NCBI RefSeq assembly: GCF_010994095.1
Contig: NZ_WJYO01000004.1
Span: forward strand, 430,458 to 494,457
Source: Mumia xiangluensis
Lineage (GTDB): Bacteria > Actinomycetota > Actinomycetes > Propionibacteriales > Nocardioidaceae
Length of the DNA: 64,000 bases
Reading direction: 5' to 3'
The position numbers were made by a program, and so were the translations under genes. Shown one piece after another: positions 26,401-34,941 of this stretch. Below the pieces are notes generated by a model that was not told where the DNA came from, did no database searches, and was given only the letters and a program-made list of their open reading frames with translations. Each line of letters starts with the position of its first letter. Position 1 is the stretch's first letter.

Positions 26401-28232
26401 ACATCCGCCTGGTCGCCGCCTTCGACCACCGCCACATCTTCATCGACCCCGACCCCGACGCGGCGACCTCGTACGCCGAGCGTCAGCGGCTGTTCGCTCT
26501 GCCGCGCTCGAGCTGGGCGGACTACGACCCGGGCCTGATCTCGGAGGGAGGCGGTGTCTTCCCGCGGACGGCGAAGACCATCCCGGTCAGCGACGCGATG
26601 CGGGCGACCCTCGGCATCGACGACGAGGTCACCACGCTCAGCCCGCCGGAGCTGCTGCGCGCGATCCTGAAGGCGCCGGTCGACCTGCTCTGGAACGGCG
26701 GGATCGGGACGTACGTCAAGGCGTCGTCGGAGTCGAACGCCGACGCCGGCGACAAGGCCAACAACGCTATCCGCGTCAACGGGGCCGACCTGCGCTGCAA
26801 GTGCGTCGGCGAGGGTGGCAACCTCGGGCTCACCCAGCTGGGGCGCATCGAGTACGCACTCTCGGGCGGCCGCATCGACACGGACTTCATCGACAACTCC
26901 GCCGGCGTCGACACGAGCGACCACGAGGTCAACATCAAGGTCCTGCTCAACCAGGTGATGGCACGGGGAGACCTGACCGAGGCCGAGCGCGACACCCTGC
27001 TGGCGTCGATGACCGACGAGGTCGCCCGGCTGGTGCTGGAGGACAACTACGACCAGAACGTGTCGCTCGCCGGGTCCGTGGACGCGGCCGTCAGCCTGCT
27101 CCACGCGCACGCGAGCTGGATGACGCGCCTGGAGCGAGGCGGGTACCTGGATCCGGCCCTCGAGTTCCTTCCCAACGAGAAGCAGGTGTCCGAGCGGCGC
27201 GCGGCTGGCGTGGGCATGACGGCACCGGAGCTCGCGGTCCTGCTGGCGTACACGAAGATCGTCCTCGAGGCGGAGCTGCTGGACTCCGACATCGCGGACG
27301 ACCCCTACTACAAGACGCACCTCGTCCGATACTTCCCGTCGGCACTCCAACGGCCGTACCGCGCCGACATGGCCGAGCACCCGCTGCGCCGGCAGATCGT
27401 CGTGACGGCGATCGTCAACGAGATGGTGAACCGGGGCGGGATCTCCTACTTCCACCGGTTGTCGGGGGAGACCGGCATCTCGGCGGCAGACCTCGCGCGC
27501 GCTCGCTCGATCGCCGCGGAGATCTGTGGCGAGCGGGGTCTCCTGGCGCAGGTCGCGGAGCTCGACAACGTCGTGCCGGCCGATGTGCAGGAGCGGATGC
27601 GTGGCGCCGTCCAGGCGCTCGTCGAGCGCATGTCGCGGTGGTTGGTGAACCATCGGCGGTACGCCGACGTCGAGGGCAGCGTCGACTACTTCGACACGAC
27701 CGTGGAGCACCTGCTGCGCAGTCTGCCCGGGTTCCTGATCGGACGGGAGCGCGACGCGTGGGAGGCGCGCACCGAGAGGCTCACCGCGGCGGGCGTCGCC
27801 CGCGAGGTCGCTGAGCAGTTCGCCGTCCTCGACCCGGCGTACGGCGCGATCGAGATGGCCGACGTCGTCCGCTCGACCGACGCCGACGTCGAGACGGTCG
27901 CGAGGGTGTTCCTGGAGCTCGGCGAGCAGCTGGGCCTGGACCGCCTCGGTCACCGTATCCAGGGCCTTCCGCGCGACGACCGGTGGCGATCGATGGCGCG
28001 GGCCGCCCTGCGCGACGACCTGCTCGGCGTGCACGGTCAGCTGGTCCGCAAGGTGCTGGCGACGACGGATGCCGAGCTCTCCCCGCACGACCGCGTCAGC
28101 GCGTGGGGGAGCTCCGAGGCGCAGGTCCTCGGGCGTGCCGAGGAGACGCTCGAGGAGATCTGGGGCGAGGACGCCCCCGACCTCGCGCGGCTCTCGGTCG
28201 GGCTCCGCGTGGTGCGGACGCTGCTGACCTGA
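23433..28232 (+). CDS. gdh: NAD-specific glutamate dehydrogenase, 180-kDa class
   Basis: 1599 residues, the usual size for the large actinobacterial/proteobacterial NAD-GDH. The N-terminal 700 residues hold ACT-like regulatory segments ([28 protein letters not shown]). The catalytic core around residues 790-1150 includes [43 protein letters not shown], with the substrate Lys and the nucleotide-binding half [15 protein letters not shown]. It converts glutamate to 2-oxoglutarate and ammonium with NAD. Start is TTG 23433 with AAGGAG about ten bases upstream. It stands alone, divergent from the DUF2505 gene. Very likely a functional full-length enzyme. Confidence 0.92.
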   Translation: [1599 protein letters not shown]

Positions 28233-28253
28233 CGGCCGCCGGTCGTGGTGCTG

Positions 28254-28286
28254 CCTGACCGGCCTCGCTCAGCGGGGCTGGTCAGG
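28254..28286. terminator. Possible bidirectional hairpin between GDH and the PspA-like gene
   Basis: CCTGACC (28254-28260) pairs with GGTCAGG (28280-28286), extended inward by GGCC/GGGC-type pairs including a G-U. It lies 22 bp after the GDH stop and includes the last codons of the convergent gene. No T tract is seen, so it is only a candidate. Confidence 0.45.
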
Positions 28287-30485
28287 CCCCTCGTCGTGAC
28301 GGGGGCGCAGCGGGTAGACCTGCGCGTCGTCGCCGCTCTCGGTGCCGGGAGGATCGAGGAAGCTCGGGTGGGCCGGACCCTGCGTGGGGTCGTACGCGAA
28401 CTCGTACGCCGTGGGGACCCCGGGCTTACGGGCCTCCCGCGAGCGACGTGCGCGCCGTTGGGCCAGTGCGTCCGTGCCGGCATCCGCGTCCGCGCCGGTC
28501 TCGACGGCGGAGGCCTCGTCGGCGTCCGACTCGAGGTCCGCCAGGGCGCCGCGGGCCGCCTCGCGCGCGACCGTCGGGGGAGCGATGGGGTCCTCGTGCT
28601 CGATGATCGGTGACAAGGCGTTGGCCTGGCCGCCGAAGGTGTCGAACCGGATCGCGGGATACTCCGCGGTCGGGAGCTCGTCCTCGTTGCGCGAGGCGGC
28701 GCCGGCCTGCGCGTACGGGGTGAAGGTCAGGCTCGGCCCGCGTGGCGGTGTCTCCGGGGCAGGCGGCAACGGCGGCAACGGCGGCGCCGGCGCTGCCGGC
28801 GCGGCAGGCGGCACCGGCGGGGCCGACGGCGTGGGCTCGGGCTCGTCGACGAACGCCGGGAGGTCCCACTGGGTCTCCTCCTGCGCGCGAGCCAGGCGGT
28901 ACGCGGCTTCGACGTCGGCGATGCCGGCGAGCGGGTTGGTCCGCGTGATGGGGTCGGTGGCCCCGAGCATGGCGACGAAGCCCGACGGCGGAGCCGTCGG
29001 CCTGTCGGTGCCGGCCGAGGCCTCCGGGGGAGCGGGGGGCGGCGTCTCGGGACCCTTCACGGGTACGTCGGCGCGGCGGCGGCCGCCACCGGTCGGGGCG
29101 GGCGGCTCCTCCGCGAACGCGGATCGGGTCGGCGCCTGCTCACCCTCGCCGGCAGGCTGCTGCACGTCTGCGCCTGCGTCGTCGGTGTCATCGGCGTCGT
29201 CGTCATCGCTGCCAGAATCCGCGGCTGCAGCGGCTTCAGCGGCTTCAGCGGCTTCAGCGGTCTCCGGGGTCGACTCGTCGGTGGGTCGGTCGTCCTCGGG
29301 GACCTCGCCGCCTGTCGGCTCGGCGGTGTCGTCGTCCGTGGTCGCGACCTCGGCGTCGTGGGCCGCTGCAGGGGGATCGGACGCCGGCTCGGCGTCGTCC
29401 GCCTCCGTGCCCGCGACTGCCGGCTCGCTCTGCACCGCCTCGTCCGGCTCGAGCTCGGCCTGGGGCTCCGGCTCGGGCTCGGCCTGGGGCTCCGGCTCGA
29501 GCTCGGCCTGGGGCTCCGGCTCGGCCTCGGCCTCAGGCTCGTCCTCGGGCTCAGCTTCGTCCTCGGGCTCGGCCGGCGCTGTCTCGACAGCCTCGGCCGG
29601 AACCACCGGCGCGGCCTCAGGCTCGGCCGCGGCCGCCACCTCGTCCGTACCGTCCCAGACGTCGACGTCCAGGTCGGCCGAGTCGTGCTGTGCCTGTGCC
29701 TGTGCCGCCAGACGCTCGGCCTCGTCGGCCACCCGCGACGCCTCCGCGGACGCCCGAGCGGCGAGCGCGGCGACGAGCTCGTCCTCGTCGGGCGACAGGA
29801 GCTCGAGGCGCCGCTCGATCTCGCCGCGCAGCGACGGGTCGACCGATGCGACGAAGCGCTCGTCGAGGAAGGACGGCCGGTCCACCCCGGACGTCTGGCG
29901 CTCGTCCTCCCGCAGGAGCTTCTGCTCGAACGTCCAGAGGTCGCTGTCGGGGTCGAGGACGTCCGCGGTCTCGGGGTCGAGCATGCGTCCGTCGTCGGGA
30001 TCGACGTGGCCGAGCTGGTGGGCTCGGCGCTCCTGCACGAGCGCGAAACGGTCCTTGGCGAGGTCGAGCTCGTCGCGCAGCCGGTCGATGTACGACGCCA
30101 GGGCCGCGACGATGCCCGCAGCACCGGCGACGGCCTGCTCCGTCGTGAGCTGACGCTCGAGCGCGGCCCGCGCGAGTCCTTCGAAGACCGCGGCCCCGCT
30201 CATGTTGCCCTCGACCCGCAGCTCGGCGGCGTGATAGGCGGCGGTGGCGGCGTGGACGCCCCAGTCGTCGGCGATCTGCCGGTCCTCGGACCGGTCGTGC
30301 TCGGTGAGCCGCTTGGTGGCGATCGCCGCTGCGAGCGCGTCCTCAGCCTCGGCGATCGTCGTCGAGAACGCGCGGCCGAGCGCGATGAAGAGCGCCTCCG
30401 GGTCGGCGGAGTCGTCGATCAGCGTCTCGACGTCGGCCTGCGCGAGCGCAGCGACGCGGCCGAGGACGGACTGCTTCTCAGCCAT
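28269..30485 (-). CDS. PspA/IM30-like protein with long acidic disordered tail
   Basis: 738 residues. Residues 1-170 (VLGRVAALAQADVETLIDDSADPEALFIALGRAFSTTIAEAEDALAAAIATKRLTE, then helical YIDRLRDELDLAKDRFALVQERR) resemble the coiled-coil PspA/IM30 family that binds stressed membranes. From about 270 to 460 comes a very acidic, Pro/Glu repeat region with AEPEPQAELEPEPQ units and a block of EAAEAAEAAE. The rest is Pro/Ala/Ser/Asp-rich. Such a fusion of PspA core to a disordered low-complexity region is not the standard family form (about 220-260 residues). Start 30485 has GGAGG close upstream. No catalytic motif is visible. Confidence 0.65.
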   Translation of the reverse strand: MAEKQSVLGRVAALAQADVETLIDDSADPEALFIALGRAFSTTIAEAEDALAAAIATKRLTEHDRSEDRQIADDWGVHAATAAYHAAELRVEGNMSGAAVFEGLARAALERQLTTEQAVAGAAGIVAALASYIDRLRDELDLAKDRFALVQERRAHQLGHVDPDDGRMLDPETADVLDPDSDLWTFEQKLLREDERQTSGVDRPSFLDERFVASVDPSLRGEIERRLELLSPDEDELVAALAARASAEASRVADEAERLAAQAQAQHDSADLDVDVWDGTDEVAAAAEPEAAPVVPAEAVETAPAEPEDEAEPEDEPEAEAEPEPQAELEPEPQAEPEPEPQAELEPDEAVQSEPAVAGTEADDAEPASDPPAAAHDAEVATTDDDTAEPTGGEVPEDDRPTDESTPETAEAAEAAEAAAAADSGSDDDDADDTDDAGADVQQPAGEGEQAPTRSAFAEEPPAPTGGGRRRADVPVKGPETPPPAPPEASAGTDRPTAPPSGFVAMLGATDPITRTNPLAGIADVEAAYRLARAQEETQWDLPAFVDEPEPTPSAPPVPPAAPAAPAPPLPPLPPAPETPPRGPSLTFTPYAQAGAASRNEDELPTAEYPAIRFDTFGGQANALSPIIEHEDPIAPPTVAREAARGALADLESDADEASAVETGADADAGTDALAQRRARRSREARKPGVPTAYEFAYDPTQGPAHPSFLDPPGTESGDDAQVYPLRPRHDEGPDQPR
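29455..29535. repeat. Tandem acidic-repeat DNA within the PspA-like gene
   Basis: A unit close to GCCTGGGGCTCCGGCTCG recurs about every 30 bp, at roughly 29459, 29489 and 29507, with variants. It encodes the AEPEPQAELEPEPQ repeat of the acidic tail. A second, shorter run of GCGGCTTCA at 29230-29262 encodes the EAAEAAEAA block. The repeats suggest the acidic region expanded by slippage. Confidence 0.7.
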
Positions 30486-30534
30486 GACAGAGGTCCTCCG
30501 GTCCTTCAGGCGGTCAGCTCCGACTATCTCGCAG

Positions 30535-31293
30535 TCAGCTCGGGTTCACATGCGTGGGGTCGAGTACGCGGCGCAGGAACTCCTTCGTCCGCGCCTCCTG
30601 GGGGTTGCCGATGACCTCGTCGGGCGTCCCCTGCTCGACGATCACGCCGCCGTCCATGAACACGACACGGTCGGCGACCTCGCGGGCGAACGCCATCTCG
30701 TGGGTGACGACGAGCATCGTCATGCCTTCCTCGGCCAGGCGACGCATCACGGTGAGGACCTCGCCGACGAGCTCCGGGTCGAGCGCCGACGTGGGCTCGT
30801 CGAAGAGCATCAGGTTGGGCTCCATCGACAGGGCGCGCGCGATGGCGACACGCTGCTGCTGCCCTCCCGAGAGCTTCGCCGGGTAGGCGTCGTGCTTGTC
30901 GGTGAGGCCGACGCGGTCGAGGTTCTCGGCGGCGACCTTGCGCGCGTCCTTCTTGCCCCGCTTGAGCACGGTCTGCTGCGCGAGCATGCAGTTGCTGATC
31001 GCGGTGTGGTGCGGGAAGAGGTTGAAGCTCTGGAAGACCATGCCGATGTGGCGGCGGGCCGCGTCGATGTTGCCGTCGGGGTCCGTGAGGTCCTCGCCGG
31101 CCACCAGGACGGTGCCGCTGGAGGGGACCTCGAGAAGGTTCACGCAGCGCAGCAGTGTGGACTTGCCGGAGCCGGACGGTCCGATGACGCAGACGACCTC
31201 GCCCTGGGCGACCTTGAAGTCGATGCCGCGGAGGACGTGGTTGTCGCCGAACGACTTGTGGAGCTCTTTGATCTCGACGAGGTTCTCGGGCAT
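30535..31293 (-). CDS. Polar amino-acid ABC transporter ATP-binding protein (GlnQ-like)
   Basis: 252 residues. Walker [15 protein letters not shown], signature [15 protein letters not shown], Walker [17 protein letters not shown]-loop [22 protein letters not shown]. The order and [11 protein letters not shown] segment match GlnQ/HisP-type ATPases. It energises the permease just upstream with which it shares an ATGA overlap (start at 31293). With the binding protein it forms a three-gene operon on the minus strand: receptor, permease, ATPase. Confidence 0.92.
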   Translation of the reverse strand: MPENLVEIKELHKSFGDNHVLRGIDFKVAQGEVVCVIGPSGSGKSTLLRCVNLLEVPSSGTVLVAGEDLTDPDGNIDAARRHIGMVFQSFNLFPHHTAISNCMLAQQTVLKRGKKDARKVAAENLDRVGLTDKHDAYPAKLSGGQQQRVAIARALSMEPNLMLFDEPTSALDPELVGEVLTVMRRLAEEGMTMLVVTHEMAFAREVADRVVFMDGGVIVEQGTPDEVIGNPQEARTKEFLRRVLDPTHVNPS

Positions 31294-32114
31294 CAGCGGG
31301 CCTTCCCGGCGGACGCTTCCATCCGGCGTACGACGACGGACAGCGGCAGCGTGATGATCAGGTACGCGGCGCCGGCGACGACCAGCGGCGTCATGTTGGC
31401 GTACTGGACGGACAGGTCGCGGCCGTACTTCGTGAGCTCGGCCTGCGTGGCAGCGAGTCCGATGATGTAGACCAGGGACGAGTCCTTGACCAGCAGGATC
31501 AGCTCGTTGGTCAGCGGCGGCAGCATCGTGCGGAAGGCCTGCGGCAGGATGACCTTGCGCATGGCCTGCCCCGAGGTCATACCGAGCGATCGTGCCGCCT
31601 CGGCCTGACCCTTGTGGACGGCCTGGATACCGCCACGGATGGTCTCCGCCATGTAGGCGCTCGCCACGATGCCGAGCGCGAGCCACACCGTGCCGTACGG
31701 GTCGTAAGGGATGCGCAGCGTCGGGAAGGCGAGCGGCATCAGCGAGAACATCAAGAAGACGATCAGCGCCGGCAGGCCGCGGAAGAACTCGATGTAGGCG
31801 GTCGCGATCCAGCGGTACGGGCCGATCTCGGAGAGACGCATGACCGCGAGGACCGTGCCGACCACGAGGCCGAAGACGAACGCGCCGGCGGTGTAGACGA
31901 TCGTGTTCAGGAGTGCGCGGCCGAGCCCCTGCGTGATCGTCGTCTTGATCAGGTCGGGCTTGAAGAAGACCTCACCGATCTGCTTCCAGTCGGCGGCGAA
32001 GATCGCGATCACCACGATGGCGATCAGGACGGCGTACTGGACGGCCCGGATCCGCTGAGCCCGCTTGCGCGGGCTCAGCGGACGTCGAGCCGCCACCTTC
32101 GTGGGGGTGCTCAT
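31293..32114 (-). CDS. Polar amino-acid ABC transporter permease
   Basis: 273 residues with five to six hydrophobic segments and the EAA loop ([45 protein letters not shown]) typical of HisM/GlnP-type permeases. [35 protein letters not shown] is the family N-terminal domain. Only one permease gene is present, so it would act as a homodimer. The stop overlaps the ATPase start; 56 bp separate it from the receptor. Confidence 0.9.
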   Translation of the reverse strand: MSTPTKVAARRPLSPRKRAQRIRAVQYAVLIAIVVIAIFAADWKQIGEVFFKPDLIKTTITQGLGRALLNTIVYTAGAFVFGLVVGTVLAVMRLSEIGPYRWIATAYIEFFRGLPALIVFLMFSLMPLAFPTLRIPYDPYGTVWLALGIVASAYMAETIRGGIQAVHKGQAEAARSLGMTSGQAMRKVILPQAFRTMLPPLTNELILLVKDSSLVYIIGLAATQAELTKYGRDLSVQYANMTPLVVAGAAYLIITLPLSVVVRRMEASAGKAR

Positions 32115-32170
32115 CGCTCTCCTGTGAGGTGGGCGGACGTACTGCGAGGGGTGACGTTACCCCTCGGCTG

Positions 32171-32995
32171 CTACTCGCCGAAGTACTTGGCGAAGATCTC
32201 GTCGTACGAGCCGTCTTCCTTGGACGTCGTCAGGACGCCGTTGAGACGCTCGATGAGCTTCTCGCCGTTGGCCTCCTTCACGGCGGCGAAGCCGTACTCC
32301 TCGCCCGTGTCGAACTCGGTCGCGACCTTGGTGTCGGGGTTGTCCTTGACGAAGTCGTACAGGACGCCGTTGTCGTTGATGACGGCGTCGACACGGTTCG
32401 CGAGGAGCGCGGTGGCCTCGAGCGACAGGTCGTCGAAGGCGACCGGCGTGTAGCCGTACTTGGCGGCGTTCTCGTTGGCGTAGACCTCACCGGTGGTGTC
32501 GGTCTGGACGCCGAGCTTCTTGCCCTTGAGGTCCTCGAGGCCGGCGATGCCGGAGTCGGCCTTGACGAGCAGCGCCTGCGTCGCCTCGAAGTATGGGTCG
32601 GAGATCGCGATCGCGGCCTCGCGCTCCGGGGTGATCGTCATGCCGCCCATGCCGACGTCGCACTTGCCGGCCTTGAACGCGGCACCGGAGGTGACCTGGT
32701 TCCAGTCGACGTCCACGATCTCGGTCTCGAGGCCCATGTCGTCGGCGAGCAGGCCGAGGAGGTCGGTGTCGAAGCCGACGATCTCGCCCGAGTCGTCGGG
32801 GTACTGGAAGGGCTTGTACGGCAGGTTGGTGCAGATCGTCAACGTGTCCGCCTTGACGAGCTCGATGCCGTCGACCGTCGCGGCGCTGTCGCCCCCGTCG
32901 TCGTCGCCGCCGCAGGCCGCCATCGTCACGGTGAGAGCGAGTGCCCCGGCGGCGGCCGCAGCCGCGCGTCCCAGGCTTCGTCCGGTGACCTTCAT
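32171..32995 (-). CDS. Amino-acid ABC transporter substrate-binding lipoprotein
   Basis: 274 residues. The N-terminus MKVTGRSLGRAAAAAAGALALTVTMAAC is a lipoprotein signal with lipobox MAAC, followed by GGDDDGGDSAAT. The mature region LTICTNLPYKPFQYPDDSGEIVGFDTDLLGLLADDMG and CDVGMGGMTITPEREAAIAISDPYFEATQALLV is the SBP_bac_3 (type II) fold for polar amino acids. Start 32995 has AAGGAG 10 bases upstream; a longer in-frame ORF starts at 33058 without a ribosome site. Ligand (Gln, Glu, Cys, Arg or other) cannot be read. Confidence 0.9.
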   Translation of the reverse strand: MKVTGRSLGRAAAAAAGALALTVTMAACGGDDDGGDSAATVDGIELVKADTLTICTNLPYKPFQYPDDSGEIVGFDTDLLGLLADDMGLETEIVDVDWNQVTSGAAFKAGKCDVGMGGMTITPEREAAIAISDPYFEATQALLVKADSGIAGLEDLKGKKLGVQTDTTGEVYANENAAKYGYTPVAFDDLSLEATALLANRVDAVINDNGVLYDFVKDNPDTKVATEFDTGEEYGFAAVKEANGEKLIERLNGVLTTSKEDGSYDEIFAKYFGE

Positions 32996-33213
32996 GGGTG
33001 ATGCTCCTTGAGCTTGATGGATCTGAGACTGAATCTCTTGAGGATGGGATGTAACCATACGAACAACACGGAATTGTTACGGTCACAGCAGATCGTCGTC
33101 CAGGGCGTTGCGGCTGCCGGACAGGCTTCTGCACCCCCGTTCCCGGCGTCGTTCTGACATCGCCCGCCCCACAGGCCGATGATCAGGGGAACGATGATCG
33201 GCGAGGGGGTCGG

Positions 33214-34107
33214 ATGCGGGTGCTCGTGGCTGGTGCCACCGGGTTCGTGGGCCGTCGGCTGGTGCCGGCCCTCGACCGGGCCGGGCACGACGTCGTGGCG
33301 ATGACCCGGCACCCCGACACCTACGACGGACCGGGGTCCCCGGTCTACGGCGATGTCCACGACGCAGAGTCGCTCCCGCCGGCGCTCGACGGCGTCGAGG
33401 CGGCCTACTACCTGGTGCACTCGCTGGACTCCGACGACTTCGTACGCCGTGACGCCGAGGCAGCGACCGCCTTCGGTGTCGCGGCGGCCGCGTCGGGGCT
33501 GCAGCGCATCGTCTACCTGGGCGGGCTCGGCGACGACGCCGACGACCTCTCGGACCACCTGCGCAGCCGCCGCCAGGTCGAGGGCCTGCTCGGGGGTGGC
33601 GGCGTCCCCGTGACGACGCTGCGGGCGGGGATCGTCGTCGGTCACGGCGGCATCTCGTGGGAGATCACGCGCCAGCTGGTCGAGCACCTCCCCGCGATGG
33701 TGACGCCCCGCTGGGTGAGCACGCGGACGCAGCCCATCGCGGTGGACGACGTGATCCGCTACCTGGTCGGTGTGCTGACGCTGCCGGCAGGGACCGACCG
33801 GCCGTACGAGATCGGCGGCCCCGAGGTGCTCGAGTACGTCACGATGATGCGGCGCGTCGCCGCGATCGAGGGCCGCCGCCCGGTGATCGTGCCCGTGCCG
33901 CTGCTCAGTCCTGGACTGTCGGCGCGCTGGCTGTCGCTGGTGACCGACGTGGACGCACGGGCCGGCCGCTCGCTGGTGGACTCGATGGTCAACGAGGTCG
34001 TCGTCCACGACGACGCGATCCGGACCGTGGTGCCGTTCGAGCCCCTGGGGTACGACGACGCCGTACGCCGAGCACTCGCCGAGCGCGCGGAGGAGGCGGA
34101 GGTGTGA
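33214..34107 (+). CDS. NAD(P)-binding atypical SDR-family protein
   Basis: 297 residues with GATGFVGRRLVPAL (nucleotide-binding) at the start, GVEAAYYLVHSLDSDDF, IVYLGGLGD and LRAGIVVGHGGISWEI. This is the atypical SDR_a5/NmrA-like type related to the Complex I intermediate-associated and DUF2867-less proteins. Such proteins bind NAD(P) but many lack the Tyr-Lys catalytic pair, and here no YxxxK is evident, so the catalytic role is unclear. Its stop overlaps the CPBP gene. About 150 bp upstream is non-coding between divergent genes. Confidence 0.82.
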   Translation: MRVLVAGATGFVGRRLVPALDRAGHDVVAMTRHPDTYDGPGSPVYGDVHDAESLPPALDGVEAAYYLVHSLDSDDFVRRDAEAATAFGVAAAASGLQRIVYLGGLGDDADDLSDHLRSRRQVEGLLGGGGVPVTTLRAGIVVGHGGISWEITRQLVEHLPAMVTPRWVSTRTQPIAVDDVIRYLVGVLTLPAGTDRPYEIGGPEVLEYVTMMRRVAAIEGRRPVIVPVPLLSPGLSARWLSLVTDVDARAGRSLVDSMVNEVVVHDDAIRTVVPFEPLGYDDAVRRALAERAEEAEV

Positions 34108-34859
34108 GCCGACCGCCGGCGGTGCTGGGCGCCGTACGCGAGCGCGCCCGCGGCCTCCTCCCGCGTGGCCTCGGGTACGCCGTCCCGGCACGCGAGCGCG
34201 AGCCCGACGCCGTGGTCCGGCGCCGTCGCCAGGCCGTCGGCGTCGGCTGCGTCGCGGGCGCGGGGATGCTCGGCGTCTCGCTCTCCACCGAGCCGGGCTC
34301 TCGGCAGTTCTACGGGCTCACGCTGGCGACGGCGGCGACGTGGTCCCTCGGGTCGCTCGCGTCCGGGCCGTTGCACCAGGGCTGGATCGAGATGCAGGAC
34401 GGGGTACGCCGCCGGCCGGTGATGGTGCCCGTCGTGACCGGCGTCGGGGCGTTCGGGTGCTTCGTGGCCGGCGCGCTCGTGGCACGGCGGGTGCCGGTGC
34501 TCGACGACGCCGTACGACGGGTGCTGCGCTTCGCCGAGGAGGGGAGCACGCCGCTGGTGGTGCTGACCACCGTCGCGAACGGTGCCGCCGAGGAGCTGTT
34601 CTTCCGCGGGGCGCTGTACGACGCGGTGGGGGAGCGGCACCCGGTCCTGGTGTCGACCCTCGCGTACACCGCGACGACCGCAGCGTCCCGGAACCCGTCC
34701 CTCACCCTCGCCGGCGCCGTGATGGGGACGCTGTTCGGCCTGCAGCGGCGAGCGACCGGGGGGATCCAGGCACCGCTGCTCACCCATCTGACCTGGTCCG
34801 CGCTCATGCTCCGCTACCTGCCGCGGCTGTTCCGCGATCGACAGCGCTTCCGTTACTGA
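34104..34859 (+). CDS. CPBP-family intramembrane glutamic endopeptidase (CAAX protease-like)
   Basis: 251 residues. Six or so hydrophobic segments and the Abi/CPBP motif: EE in NGAAEELFFRGALYDAV (about residues 169-173) with R three residues on, and the His in APLLTHLTWSALML. These provide the active-site residues of CPBP enzymes. Function in bacteria ranges from peptide maturation to self-immunity. GTG start at 34104 overlaps the SDR stop, so they are coupled. Confidence 0.85.
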   Translation: MSRPPAVLGAVRERARGLLPRGLGYAVPAREREPDAVVRRRRQAVGVGCVAGAGMLGVSLSTEPGSRQFYGLTLATAATWSLGSLASGPLHQGWIEMQDGVRRRPVMVPVVTGVGAFGCFVAGALVARRVPVLDDAVRRVLRFAEEGSTPLVVLTTVANGAAEELFFRGALYDAVGERHPVLVSTLAYTATTAASRNPSLTLAGAVMGTLFGLQRRATGGIQAPLLTHLTWSALMLRYLPRLFRDRQRFRY

Positions 34860-34941
34860 TGAGTTCGGGTGAGACTCGGGCAAAGGGCCAGCGTGACGCC
34901 AGCGTCGCGTCGGGCCTCCGTCCCTCGGAGAGGAACCCGCC

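Noticed and set aside
23433..28232. Many long open frames on the opposite strand of the GDH gene and other host genes
   Set aside because: High GC leaves antisense frames open. They lack ribosome sites and family motifs and lie over well-supported genes.
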